This document shows positions 53,338 to 63,351 of a stretch of 64,000 bases of DNA, one piece after another (positions within the stretch are counted from its first letter, which is position 1; the number at the start of each line of letters is the position of its first letter). A model generated the notes under the pieces. It was not told the DNA's origin. It did not search any database and saw only the letters and a list, made by a program, of their open reading frames with translations. Where the stretch lies: assembly GCF_964340395.1 (NCBI RefSeq), contig NC_135571.1:3848953-3912952 (forward strand), in the 5' to 3' direction. This DNA comes from Glandiceps talaboti (taxonomy: Eukaryota > Hemichordata > Enteropneusta > Spengelidae). A program made the position numbers and the translations under genes.

Positions 53338-53575
53338 TATTCCTGGTACTATTTGTGTAATATTTTCTCGAGCATGACACAGAAAACGTGTCAGACTGGT
53401 CACTGCAATTACACAGTTTAGCAGGATATTTAAATAGTAACAATTTCAACAGGGAATACATATAATGACGGGAGACTAATCATTCAAATGCTGAAGGTCT
53501 GATGACGTTTGCATACAGTGTATTTCCTTTCTTTAAAGGTCTCCAAACACAACTTCTTCGAGAATTTTATTTAAG

Positions 53576-53757
53576 CTAATCATTCATTCATTCATTCATT
53601 CATTCATTCATTCATTCATTCATTCATTCATTCATTCAGATCATTTATTCATTCATTCATTCGTTTGCTTGTTCCTTCATTTGTTTGTTAATATGTTCAT
53701 TATTTTATTTATTTAGTCATTCATTTATTTTTAATCAATCGATCAATCAATGAATGA
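53576..53757. repeat. (CATT)n and related tetranucleotide array
   Basis: CATT units, then degraded TTTG/TTCA and AATC units up to the retrotransposon junction. Confidence 0.93.
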
Positions 53758-54219
53758 ATGAAACTAAAATGGGTTGAGAATACCAACTTCATTATTAAGA
53801 AAGCTAACACTCGTCTGTATTGCCTAAGGAAACTAAGATCATTTGGTGTTAGTCACGATCTTTTAGGGGTGTTTTTTAATGTAGTTGTTTGCAGTGCTCT
53901 CACCTTTGGTATTGTTTGTTGGGGAGGTAATCTTTTCCAACATGAGATGGGAAGACTGAACAAGATTATCAAAAAGGGTAGCCAAATTATCGGTAAACAA
54001 CGTGAAAATATAGATTCTATCTATAACAAACGCATAATGTCAAAGGCTCACAGTGTTCTGAAAGACCCTTCCCATCCACTTTATGCAGAATTCTACGACC
54101 GTCGTATTTCAAGGAGTGGTAGATACCGTGCTCCAGCAGCTAAAACCAATCGTTTTAAATCGTCTTTCGTCCCATCCGCTATCTCAGTTCTTAATAGCAA
54201 TCATTGTCGTTCTTTTTAG
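53758..54219 (+). mobile_element. Non-LTR retrotransposon, 5'-truncated ORF2 C-terminal fragment (uninterrupted)
   Basis: 153 codons without stop or frameshift. They read WVENTNFIIKKANTRLYCLR, CSALTFGIVCWGGNL, LNKIIKKGSQIIGK, HPLYAEFYDRRIS, SGRYRAPAAKTNRFKSSFVP and SAISVLN. This is the characteristic thumb/C-terminal region after the reverse-transcriptase core of L2/CR1/Rex-like non-LTR elements. The element is truncated at its 5' end within a tetranucleotide repeat. It carries a 3' UTR to about 54366 with 'gatgaataaa' and a terminal 'attctg' repeat. Intact frame suggests a fairly recent insertion. The clade is inferred. Confidence 0.88.
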
Positions 54220-54366
54220 TACTGTGCTGTTGTTTTTAGTATGTTGTGTAATATATGTAATGCTATCTTTTGTATTGCTTTTATTTCTGTTTTACCTGCA
54301 AGAACTGTCGTTTTAATTTCCCCTGGTGGGATGAATAAAGTAATTCTGATTCTGATTCTGATTCTG
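54220..54366 (+). mobile_element. 3' UTR and (ATTCTG)n terminus of the non-LTR element
   Basis: Contains the polyadenylation-like 'gatgaataaag' and ends with four 'attctg' repeats, a hallmark of L2/CR1-type 3' ends, before joining (AATC)n host sequence. Confidence 0.8.
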
Positions 54367-54439
<73 letters not shown>

Positions 54440-54467
54440 GTCGATCAATCAATCAATCAGTCGATCG

Positions 54468-54516
<49 letters not shown>
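54367..54516. repeat. (AATC)n microsatellite
   Basis: About 36 AATC units with GATC/AGTC variants. The 5' flank of the retrotransposon carries matching AATC units, consistent with target duplication in a pre-existing array. Confidence 0.96.
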
Positions 54517-54517
<1 letters not shown>

Positions 54518-54988
54518 GGCACTCATTCTTTTATTCATTTGTTCATTCATCGGTCCATCTGTCTGTCCAGTCATTTGCATAAGTAAAGATTTTTTTGTAA
54601 TGAAGTAAAAATAATGTAAACTTCAAATTTAATATAATTTGATTTATGCATTGATAATAATAAAATACAAGTTAGATAAAGCTTATTAGTTTTTCTTTTT
54701 TATGAGTCATTTGTATAACTACTAATTTTCAGAAATTGGGCAATATCTTACAAAGATCCTTTGCCCAATCACATTGAACAGTGATAAAGTATTGCTATTC
54801 ATTCACAGTGCAGTAGAAACAGGCTTCTAATGAAAACATTGCATATGAACTTGATGATTTTAATGGCTGCAATTGTTTACGTTTACAGCTGACAATCAAC
54901 AGGTTAATTTGTCTAATTCTTTCTACATCCCCACTATGCGCGGCATCTTTGTAATTGTTTTATTTGATTTGTCTGTGTGCATTTGTGT
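54517..54988. other. Intergenic, no gene recognised
   Basis: Nothing recognised. Confidence 0.45.
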
Positions 54989-55059
54989 GTATGTATGTAT
55001 GTATGTATGTATGTATGTATGTATGTGTGTATGTGTGTATGTGTGTGTGCGTGTGTGTG

Positions 55060-55090
<31 letters not shown>

Positions 55091-55220
55091 ATGCATGCAT
55101 GCATGCATGCATGTATGTATGTATGTATGTATGTATGTATGTATGTATGTATGTATGTATGTATGTATGTATGTATGTATGTATGTACATTGTATGTCCG
55201 TGTGTGTGTGTGTGTGTGTG
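54989..55220. repeat. Compound (GTAT)n-(GT)n-(GCGT)n-(GCAT)n-(GTAT)n-(GT)n array
   Basis: Same order of tetranucleotide blocks as at 46921-47105. Confidence 0.95.
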
Positions 55221-55919
55221 TATAAAAAACGTAGTGTCTCGTGAGTGAAACACCAAGGCAACTTCATTTCTCCCGTACTCTTTGCTCCTAATGAAGGCGT
55301 TCATTGACATTGATATGTCATGAATGGTTTATGTTTATCAATAGTAGATATGAATTTTGCCAACAATCTTTGAAAAACAAAAGAATTTGTTAAAAAATAA
55401 ATAGCGGGAAAAAGAGCTAAGTACTGAAATGGTAAATCACACGAACGAGAGGAGAAAGTAGGTAGGATGACTGCAGCTTATTTCCCCGGAGTCATTGGTG
55501 ATGCCAAGACAATTTGTGAAGAAAAGATGAATTGTCACCATGGTTATGTGGCTAGGTACGAGATGATAGATAGTATGGACACCGAATAAAACGTCTTTTC
55601 CCTACACACTGATAAACAAGATCTGAACACAGCACCATGGGAATTAAGTCATTTCGCCTCAGTGTCTTCTGATTAGTGTCTTGTCAAAATCCACTCAGGT
55701 TCTAATTTATTTTGATTATCGACGCCAAAATAGAAAGTCGGATTTTGACGATTATATAAATGGAGTAGTCGTGTATGTGTATGGCCTTAAAATGAAAAGC
55801 ATTTGTAATCAGGTTGTGAAAGCTCAAGGGACAGGTTCGTACTTTTAACTACAGTAGAATGTTCTCTATTGTCAAGGCTCTCAAAGGGACGAACAAATCA
55901 AAATGATACAGCACTATAC

Positions 55920-56166
55920 ATGGTGGTCAGAAGGTCGCCACAGACTAACTCTCGTCAGAAGGTCGCCACAGACTAACTATCTCGTCAGAAGGTCGCCACA
56001 GACTAACTCTCTCGTCAGAAGGTCGCCACAGACTAACTCTCTCGTCAGAAGGTCGCCACAGACTAACTCTCTCGTCAGAAGGTCGCCACAGACTAACTCT
56101 CTCGTCAGAAGGTCGCCACAGACTAACTCTCTCGCCAGAAGGTCGCCACAGACTAACTCTCTCTCG
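55920..56166. repeat. 30-bp minisatellite, about 8 copies
   Basis: Unit 'ctcgtcagaaggtcgccaca' + 'gactaactct', almost perfectly conserved. The 88-codon frame across it results from the 30-bp period. Confidence 0.97.
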
Positions 56167-56570
56167 TAGTCTGGCCAGGAGTCTGGTTACTCTTTAAGTA
56201 TTATTAAAGAGGTCGTTCACATCTTCAGTGGTGAGCTGTTTCAAATTCCCGACATATTCATTTTGATATGTTTGTGATCTCGTGGCAAGCCAAGTGTTCA
56301 TTTTGACTGGAACGCCGAAGATTATCGTGTTATCTAATATCTAATATCAAGGTATAGATAAAAAAAAACATCTTACATAAAACCAACTTTCAGTCAAAAT
56401 TACTGTGGAAATAGGGTTGATGTGGCATTTCATCATTGTATACAACGCTCTTACTCAAACATAAGCAACTTCAAATACAAAATAAATAACCTACCAGAAG
56501 TAAACTAGATACCTTCTGTAGGGGCAAAGCGAGTTTTTCCTAGACACAGTAATAATTGGAATGCACAATT
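56167..56570. other. Intergenic, no gene recognised
   Basis: Nothing recognised. Confidence 0.45.
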
Positions 56571-57000
56571 CTCAGCTATAGCTATCTATCATACATGATA
56601 TACTCTATACTGGTCAAATTAATTATACCAAACTATACGAAATTTGAAGCTTGCAAACGTACGATATTGCCTAATTACCGAAAAATCATCCATTATGCAA
56701 ATGATTAATTAAGATTATAGGCTACATCATAAAGCTTATTTTGAGGCATGAACTATGAAGTTTGCTTTCAAAAAATATTGCGTAATTACTAAAAATGATT
56801 AATTATGCAACGGGCTAATCGCAATTACAAACTAACATCAACAAACTATATAAATTACGTGCGCTTCATTATTATCAATGCATGTACCAACTTATATGAA
56901 CTTTGAAGCTTGCATTCTTAAGACATAGACTATTCATCAAAAATCTTTAATTATGCAAATGAGACAATAGAACTAAAAGCGATGCCAACAAACTTTACGC
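56571..57000. repeat. Degenerate tandem repeat, about 130-150-bp unit, 3 copies, with octamer motifs
   Basis: Three diverged units share 'ttgaagcttgca', 'taattaccgaaaaatcat', 'aattatgcaaatga' and 'catcaacaaactat'. Each contains an ATTATGCAA(A/C) segment, two of them with a full ATGCAAAT octamer. Confidence 0.65.
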
Positions 57001-57540
57001 GCTTTGAATACGTTAGCGTAGATATGAACAGACTAATGCATTTTCATAAAATGATTATAATTCATGACCATGACTTCATTTCCTGAACTTTCCTGGCGTT
57101 TCCTTTAACACTCTGGGTTTGAAAGGTTTGATAGTAGCAAAGCATATATACACATTCCCCCTTCCCTAATTGACATAGTACTTTCACGAAGAAGTCAACA
57201 ACACTCGTCGTTTACAAATTACGAGAACTCCCCCCGATTGACGGTGAAGTGTTGTCTTGAGGGACAACTTGTCATTATAGCAACACAGAAAAACAGCCTC
57301 CTACACGTATTCCTGACGCATTTCGTTCATGACATATTACATATGGGAATACAAATGTTAGTTTACGAACTTTGACTATTGAATATATAGGTACAGGTCA
57401 GAGTTGTGAGACGATGTTCAGTGAACCCCATCACCGTTCAATGTCACATTGAGATTAGAATTCAGGGTCTATGTAAAGTTCATTTCTGTCTAGATTCCTC
57501 TACATTTCGACTGACCAACGACCTAGCTATCTATGTACTT

Positions 57541-57542
57541 TC

Positions 57543-57616
<74 letters not shown>

Positions 57617-57752
57617 ATTCATTCATTCATTCATCCATCCATCCATCCATTCGTCCGTCCGTCCGTCCGTCCGTCCGTCCGTTCGTTCGTTCGTTCGAAC
57701 ATTCAATCATTCATCCACGCATGCACATACATACATACATACATACATACAT

Positions 57753-57789
<37 letters not shown>

Positions 57790-58100
57790 AATACATACAT
57801 ACATACATACATACATACATACATACATACATACATACATACATACATACATACATACATACATACATACATACATGTACATACATACTTACACACACAT
57901 ACACGCACGGACGCACACACACATACATACATACATACATACATACATACATACATACATACATACATACATACATACATACATGCATGCATGCATGCAT
58001 GCATGCATGCATACATACATACATACATACATACATACATACATACATACATACATACATACATACATACATACATACATACATACATACATACATACAT
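57541..58100. repeat. 560-bp compound tetranucleotide array
   Basis: Successive blocks CTGT, CATT, CATC, CGTC, CGTT, CATA, CA, CATA, ACGC, CATA, CATG, CATA. Generates long His/Thr/Tyr and Cys/Met/Tyr/Val spurious frames on both strands. Confidence 0.98.
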
Positions 58101-58566
58101 TCTTTGATAATTTATAATTTATTGCATTTGGAAAGCTGTACACATCAATTTAACTTATCGATATAATGGTCATTGTTTAAAATATCTAGAGGATGAGTTG
58201 AGATGTTGCAAAACGTTTGGTCTTGGTCGATTTTAGTACTCGTTTCGGATATGGGCTACTTGTTTGTTTTGAAATTCCTTGACAAACTACGTTTTGAAAT
58301 ATAATTGAGAGAATTCCTACCCGAGACTATCTACATTTTAATATGTCTACTCCGAGTTAACCACAGACGATCTCTCTTAGTAAATGTATAGTGTTTGGAA
58401 ATATGTCAATTTAAAAGGAATGATTGAATATTTTGTCGATCATGGAAAAAGGAATAGGATAAAATTTAAGAGAAGGTATGACAGACAGGAGGAAAGAAGA
58501 CTGATAGAGAGACAATAGGTTTATATTATAAACTAAAGAGAAGTACTGCCCGTTTCATAATACCGT
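58101..58566. other. Intergenic, no gene recognised
   Basis: Nothing recognised. Confidence 0.45.
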
Positions 58567-58873
58567 TCACTGGTTCTGTTTTATACAACCATACTGGACA
58601 TGCCACACTTTAAGATAGCAAGATTGAATGAATACTTTCTAGCTACATTTTGTCTAAATGAAATGAACTAGTAACTGCCATCCATGCAGAGTCTGACATA
58701 AAATGCCCATATCAACACATTGGGGCCAGCATGTCTGCATCTAGTTGCAGTGTATGTAAGTTGTTTATTATATTAGATAAATGTAGCAATGAATGAGATC
58801 TTGAGAAGTGTGTATCGTGTGCAGTTTCTTGTTGGTTTCGACGTGGTTGTATCAAACAGAACCAGAGAAAATT
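58567..58873. mobile_element. MITE family 3, copy 2
   Basis: Left end 'ctggttctgttttatacaac', right end 'gttgtatcaaacagaaccag'. Arms and internal 'taagatagcaagattgaatg' match the copy at 50375. No coding capacity. Confidence 0.85.
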
Positions 58874-61096
58874 AACCCTTTCAGGACTAGAAACTTTCCC
58901 GCCAAAATTTTTGAACAAAAATTCTTGTTTCTCTGTAATTTTTGGAAAAAGATCAACTTTATTTTAGACCAGAATTCAAGAAATATTACTTCCCAATGAA
59001 GTAATATTCTTAAATTTTAGAAAATGTTCTTACAATCAAGTTTCTATTTATTCCAATGTCGTCTCTAGGAATGAAAGGGTTAAAATGAAACGGATACACT
59101 GAGACAGTTGACAAACGAAGAAAAACATACATGAATGGATATAGAATGAAACTGGGTAATCAAATGTATACATTTATTTTTGGAGTTTAATATGTTTACT
59201 GAGCTTTTACTACAAATATAACCTTTGAAAGCTCACTGTTGACAACATCTTTAATTGGCTCAATGTTACACAATGACAATAACATATCTGTGTATTGACG
59301 ACTGACGTCATGTGTGGTCAATCTCAATTGTGGCAGTGTGTTTAGATAGCTTGTTATTGTAACAGTAGTCAGTAAATATTTGTTAATATGATAACAATCA
59401 TTTTATTTTGCCAAAAATGGATTATTTTCGACTACATAAAATCACGTGATTGTGGTGTTAAAGAGGTATAATCCACATATTTACTATTATTTCACTTTCT
59501 GATAGGTCGGTTCTAAAATTTGTTCATCATAATATTTCAAACACGTTCTTAGTCCGGGTAAGCGTTTATGAAACTGGTCAAGTATGATGACGTCATATTT
59601 ATACTCTATAATATTACGTCATTATTATTATTTCTTATGACTAATAAGTGTTCAACCAATAGCGTTTAGGGGGTATGTATGCTTCTTTGAGTACAGTACT
59701 TTGTGATAAGGGTTTTTTGTATGAAAATAAATTGCTGTCTTCCAATTAAAATGAAACAGAGCTAAAAAAAAAGAGAATAGATACGCTCTGATTTGTGTTT
59801 CGCCAATTGCCAGTAAACACATAGAATTTGTTACACGGCAGAAATATATCATGATCGACTTCAAAAAAGCAAAATTTGAGTTAAATACATATTTCTTGCA
59901 TATGTTGACCGCAAAGATTGATTTATGAGAGTGGATTTGTTCGTAGATGAAAATACATAAACTTATTAATTATATATTATTGATTACATTTTTTATGAAA
60001 TAACAAGACTTCCGTCGTATAGGGCAAGCATTTATGGCGCCCTCTATAAAACATGGATATCACGTTTTGTTTTTGAAAATGTGGTTGTACATTCATATCT
60101 TTAATCAAGTCATGTGAGTAAGTCTGACGACAATACCCCTTTAAAGTATTAAGATAATTTAAATAAAAAGTGTTGAAATCCTGAGAAAAAGAGAGTAGCA
60201 TTGACATTTGTTTCATGAGCTTGGTATAGCAAATAATTTGAGTAGGTAATAACGCACAAATATTTCATGATTTAGCATTGAGCTTTCAATCCACATGTTT
60301 TGGTCGACGATCCTCATCAATGACAAATTCCATAGTTAATATTCTAAATATCTAGGAAACGACTGATTTAAACGGTGGTATATCTATTGATACAATAGAT
60401 AAGGGGTGAGACAGTGTGGTCAAGCTTCAAAGAAATGTATCCAAAATTTAAAATCTAACGTTAAAATGACTGAATCTTTTTGATCAACATCACCACAGAA
60501 TTCTAGCAACACGAGTAGTACTAATACTATGCATTGACATTCTTCTGCAGTACATTAATGTGTGTACGACAACATACGGATGTTAAATCACAGACTTGTC
60601 TGTGGTTGAATTGAGCGGGTTTTGTTGTTTGCCAGTCCTTCCAAGCGCATAGGTGAATATTCCAACAGACTGACGAGTACGTCTCGTGGTCACGATGATG
60701 CATGCCTAGGTTGGCTGATGGTCGGTGAACATCCCAACAGAATCTTGGCGGGCTGTTGTTCGGTATTGCATCCCTGTACCGGTGATCTGCGCTGCCATCC
60801 GATATTTTCAATGCCAGTAGGGATGGCAGGTAGTACATATGACAGTTTCTCCGGCGACAACGATTAAACAATATTTCAATTGTCCAATAAAGGAGTGATT
60901 TGACAGAGGGATTATATAGCGATTTGACAATTTGTACACATACACAGCTGGTGATACAAACCTGTTAGAGTTGTTAAAATCAACCATAGAGTGACAGCTC
61001 ATGACTTTGTTTTAAATACAGGGTTATACAGATAAAAGTAGAACTAAGGACATTTCATTATGTACAGAACACATCAACACTATAGATAGAGCTTTA
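58874..61096. other. Intergenic, no gene recognised
   Basis: At 60600-60870 both strands are open and G+C is higher than around it, but no conserved protein or splice pattern is recognised. Nothing else seen. Confidence 0.4.
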
Positions 61097-61444
61097 AAGC
61101 TACACTGGCTGAAACTGGAACACTTCTTTGTAAATGTTTACTTAGATATAAAGATTTACTCGTTATATCTCACTCCTCATATATGAATTATCTGTGGGTA
61201 AACCTATTTTTGTATCTGTACACAAAATATGGTACAATAAGTCCAAGCAAATTATTTTTGGGTCCGCACCCACAAAATCACCACCCCTAATGTGATCACG
61301 ATTTCAATCTGTTAACTACGTACAGATGAAATCGACACCTAATTAACATGTAAAATGTCTAATTATTGGTATTTTAACAATTTTCAGTGAATATATTGTT
61401 GGTTGATCGAAAAAATAATACTTCAGTTACAGCTAGTGCAGCTT
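61097..61444 (+). mobile_element. MITE family 1, full-length copy just downstream of gene B
   Basis: Left end 'aagctacactggctgaaact', right end 'cagttacagctagtgcagc'. TTAA is present directly outside both ends (61094-61097 region and 61442-61445), consistent with a TTAA target duplication. Ends about 195 bp beyond the gene B stop codon. Confidence 0.88.
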
Positions 61445-61639
61445 AAAAACGAGCATCAAAACAATTAATAATCACTACATTTACACTTAATATTCGAATA
61501 TCTTGATTTGTGTATATCACCATATATACATATTACGTCACATTAAAATTTAAATATCAAGAAAAACCAAATTCTTGTATCATTCAAAGTTTGTCAATAA
61601 ACGGCGTGGTGGAAGTGCGCCACCAACGTAAATACTCCT

Positions 61640-61812
61640 CTACTTGATATGCATGTTAGAAAACATCCGATCCAGAAGAGAGGCTCTGGAAGCCTTTCGT
61701 CTGAGTTTAATTTCGTGATAGAGTTCTTTAATTGCCTCATTAATAGACTCGTAGTCGTCAGCAGCCGACACTTCAAAATATTGGCATTTCATTTCTCTTG
61801 ATAAACATTCAC
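61640..61812 (-). CDS. Gene B exon 5 (G5, C-terminus, stop)
   Basis: 173 bp encoding [20 protein letters not shown] to HIK and TAG at 61642-61640. Acceptor is a T-rich tract ending TTTGCAG. The exon 4/5 split has no counterpart in gene A, where this region is one exon. Confidence 0.92.
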
Positions 61813-63351
61813 CTGCAAAAAGCAAAAAAGTAAATAAAGTCAAATTTGGGGGTTTTGCTAGTGGACATTTGAAAGTAATGAAATCACATCCTGAGAAGAT
61901 ACATTATAATTCACAATTTGTTGTTGAAAATCCACGATTTAATGCTAGATTCTTGAATTAGTGTTATTTTATCATTATAAGCCTCTTTGGTGTAGAGAAC
62001 CTCTTGAGATATGGACACCAAGGCAAGACTCTTGGTATAATAATGTTGAATACACAGGAATTCATTTTACCTTCGTTCGTACTAACTTTCCGAAGATGTG
62101 ACAGATCTGTTTTATTGGCAAGGATGATAAATTCACATAGACAATGTTTTTTACAATCTTCAACTTTGTTTTTCCACGACTGTATCGTCCAATAACTTCT
62201 AAGGTCAGTGACTGAGTAGGTGAGAACCACACCATCTGCCCACCTTACGATGTCATTGGTCAGTGTTTTCTGTAATTGCAAAAGAATATGCATGAATCAT
62301 TACGAATGTTGATCACACTGTGGTAAAAATGCACGTATATAACTCAGCTTGTGTCCCTTTAAGGCGACACATTACTTGCTATAACCTCAGACCACCACAC
62401 AATAGGGAACTTGCAATCCAGACTGAGCATGCTCAGACGCAATGGACTATGGGATGATCTGTGGTTATTGTAATACCTAATCTGGAGCTACTGATAAAAT
62501 AAACCTCCCACAATGGTCAAGGTGACTATGAATTGATTATTTGTGGTTACAAACAATATAACATTATTGTTTACAATCCTATATGATTAGTATTTATTAT
62601 CACATTTCCCATGATGCAACATTCAACATGGCGGGTTTGCAAGTTTCCTATTGTTTGGTGGTCTAAGCTGTAACTGAACTTCAGAAGTATTATTATTTTT
62701 TCGAGACAACCAACAATACATAAAAATGACAATTCATAAAAGACCAATAATTAGACATTTTATTTAAGGATTGACTATATCCATGAGTAGTACAGCAACA
62801 GGTTGAAATCATGTTCGAATTGGGGCGCTTATTTTTGGGTGTGGACCCAAAATGATTTTGATTGGATTTTTTGTACTATGTGTACAGCTGCAAAATACTG
62901 TTTACTCGCAGGTGATGTAGTAGCGTGTACGATATTATGAGTAAGTCATACATTTTAAAAACCCCTTCAAATTGCAGCTTTAACATATTTGCCGTTGGTT
63001 GTACTGGCGATGACAGTTTGTAGAGCGCCATAAATTGATTTGTTGTGTAGCACGTCTAAACAAAGTCACGTTCATTAACGTTTGACATAGTGTTGTCCTT
63101 AGGGGTTGCTAAGTCCTAATCTTGCCATCTCTTGATGTCACAGCATAATCACATCCAAGATCTTTACTTTGTTCGTTTATTAGCTCGAAAGTCATAATTT
63201 CTATTCAAATCTGACATCGCCTGACATCTTTACGACGTTCGTTATATATCGCCCTCTACCGGTGTAAGCTTACTTACCGCGCTTTTACTGTCCAAGATTT
63301 CGAGATGGACTATTTCTTCTGAGATCGTCGTCATGTGTTTATACCTGTAAT
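61640..63351 (-). CDS. Gene B: RASL11/RERG-type Ras-like gene, 3' part (exons 3-5)
   Basis: Joining 63351-63278, 62269-62071 and 61812-61640 on the minus strand gives a continuous frame of 147 residues, with GT/AG at all four visible splice sites (phase 1 entry, then phase 0 and phase 1). Motifs: YKHMTTISEEIVHLEILD then SKSA where DxxG is expected; IVRWADGVVLTYSVTD; NKTD (G4); EVSAAD (G5). The tail IKLRRKASRASLLDRMFSNM is basic and ends HIK, with no CAAX box. It is clearly related to gene A ([16 protein letters not shown]). The exons for the N-terminus, P-loop and switch I are not found before 64000. Possibly a degenerate GTP-binding protein; intact splice sites argue against a dead pseudogene. 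Confidence 0.9.
62071..62269 (-). CDS. Gene B exon 4 (G4)
   Basis: 199 bp encoding KTLTNDIVRWADGVVLTYSV through ANKTDLSHLRKVSTNE and the first base of Gly. Acceptor ...AATTACAG, donor GTAAAA. Confidence 0.92.
62384..62664. mobile_element. MITE family 4 in gene B intron (about 30-bp terminal inverted repeats)
   Basis: Left end 'agaccaccacacaatagg' followed by 'aacttgcaa'; right end 'ttgcaagtttcctattgttt' + 'ggtggtct'. Internal 'ctgagcatgctcagac' is itself palindromic. No coding frame. It directly abuts MITE family 1 at 62664. Confidence 0.82.
62664..62980 (-). mobile_element. MITE family 1, inverted copy in gene B intron
   Basis: Left end 'aagctgtaactgaacttcag', right end 'ccttcaaattgcagctt'. 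Internal 'tgggtgtggaccc', 'actatgtgtacagctgc' and 'tagacatttt' match the family in reverse. Followed by TTAA at the right end. Confidence 0.85.
63278..63351 (-). CDS. Gene B exon 3 (G3 region, DSKS in place of DTAG)
   Basis: 74 bp. Begins with the last two bases of a codon, then YRYKHMTTISEEIVHLEILD SKSA. Acceptor TTTCTTTCAG, donor GTAAGTA. Boundaries match gene A exon 3 in position and phase; one codon shorter. Confidence 0.88.

Noticed and set aside
55920-56166. CRISPR-like array of 30-bp repeats
   Set aside because: The units are contiguous with no unique spacers, in a eukaryotic genome. It is a minisatellite; the same applies to the arrays at 1870, 35297 and 36311.
57406-58117. Long open frames rich in His, Thr, Tyr, Cys or Val over microsatellites
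   Set aside because: They follow directly from CATA, CTGT, GTAT, TA and similar repeats and occur on both strands (also at 24.0, 27.9, 45.4, 47.0, 47.7, 51.1-51.9 and 55.0 kb).
60527-60871. 114-residue minus-strand and 81-residue plus-strand frames
   Set aside because: Overlapping frames on both strands with no recognised motif or splice support; higher local G+C explains the lack of stops.
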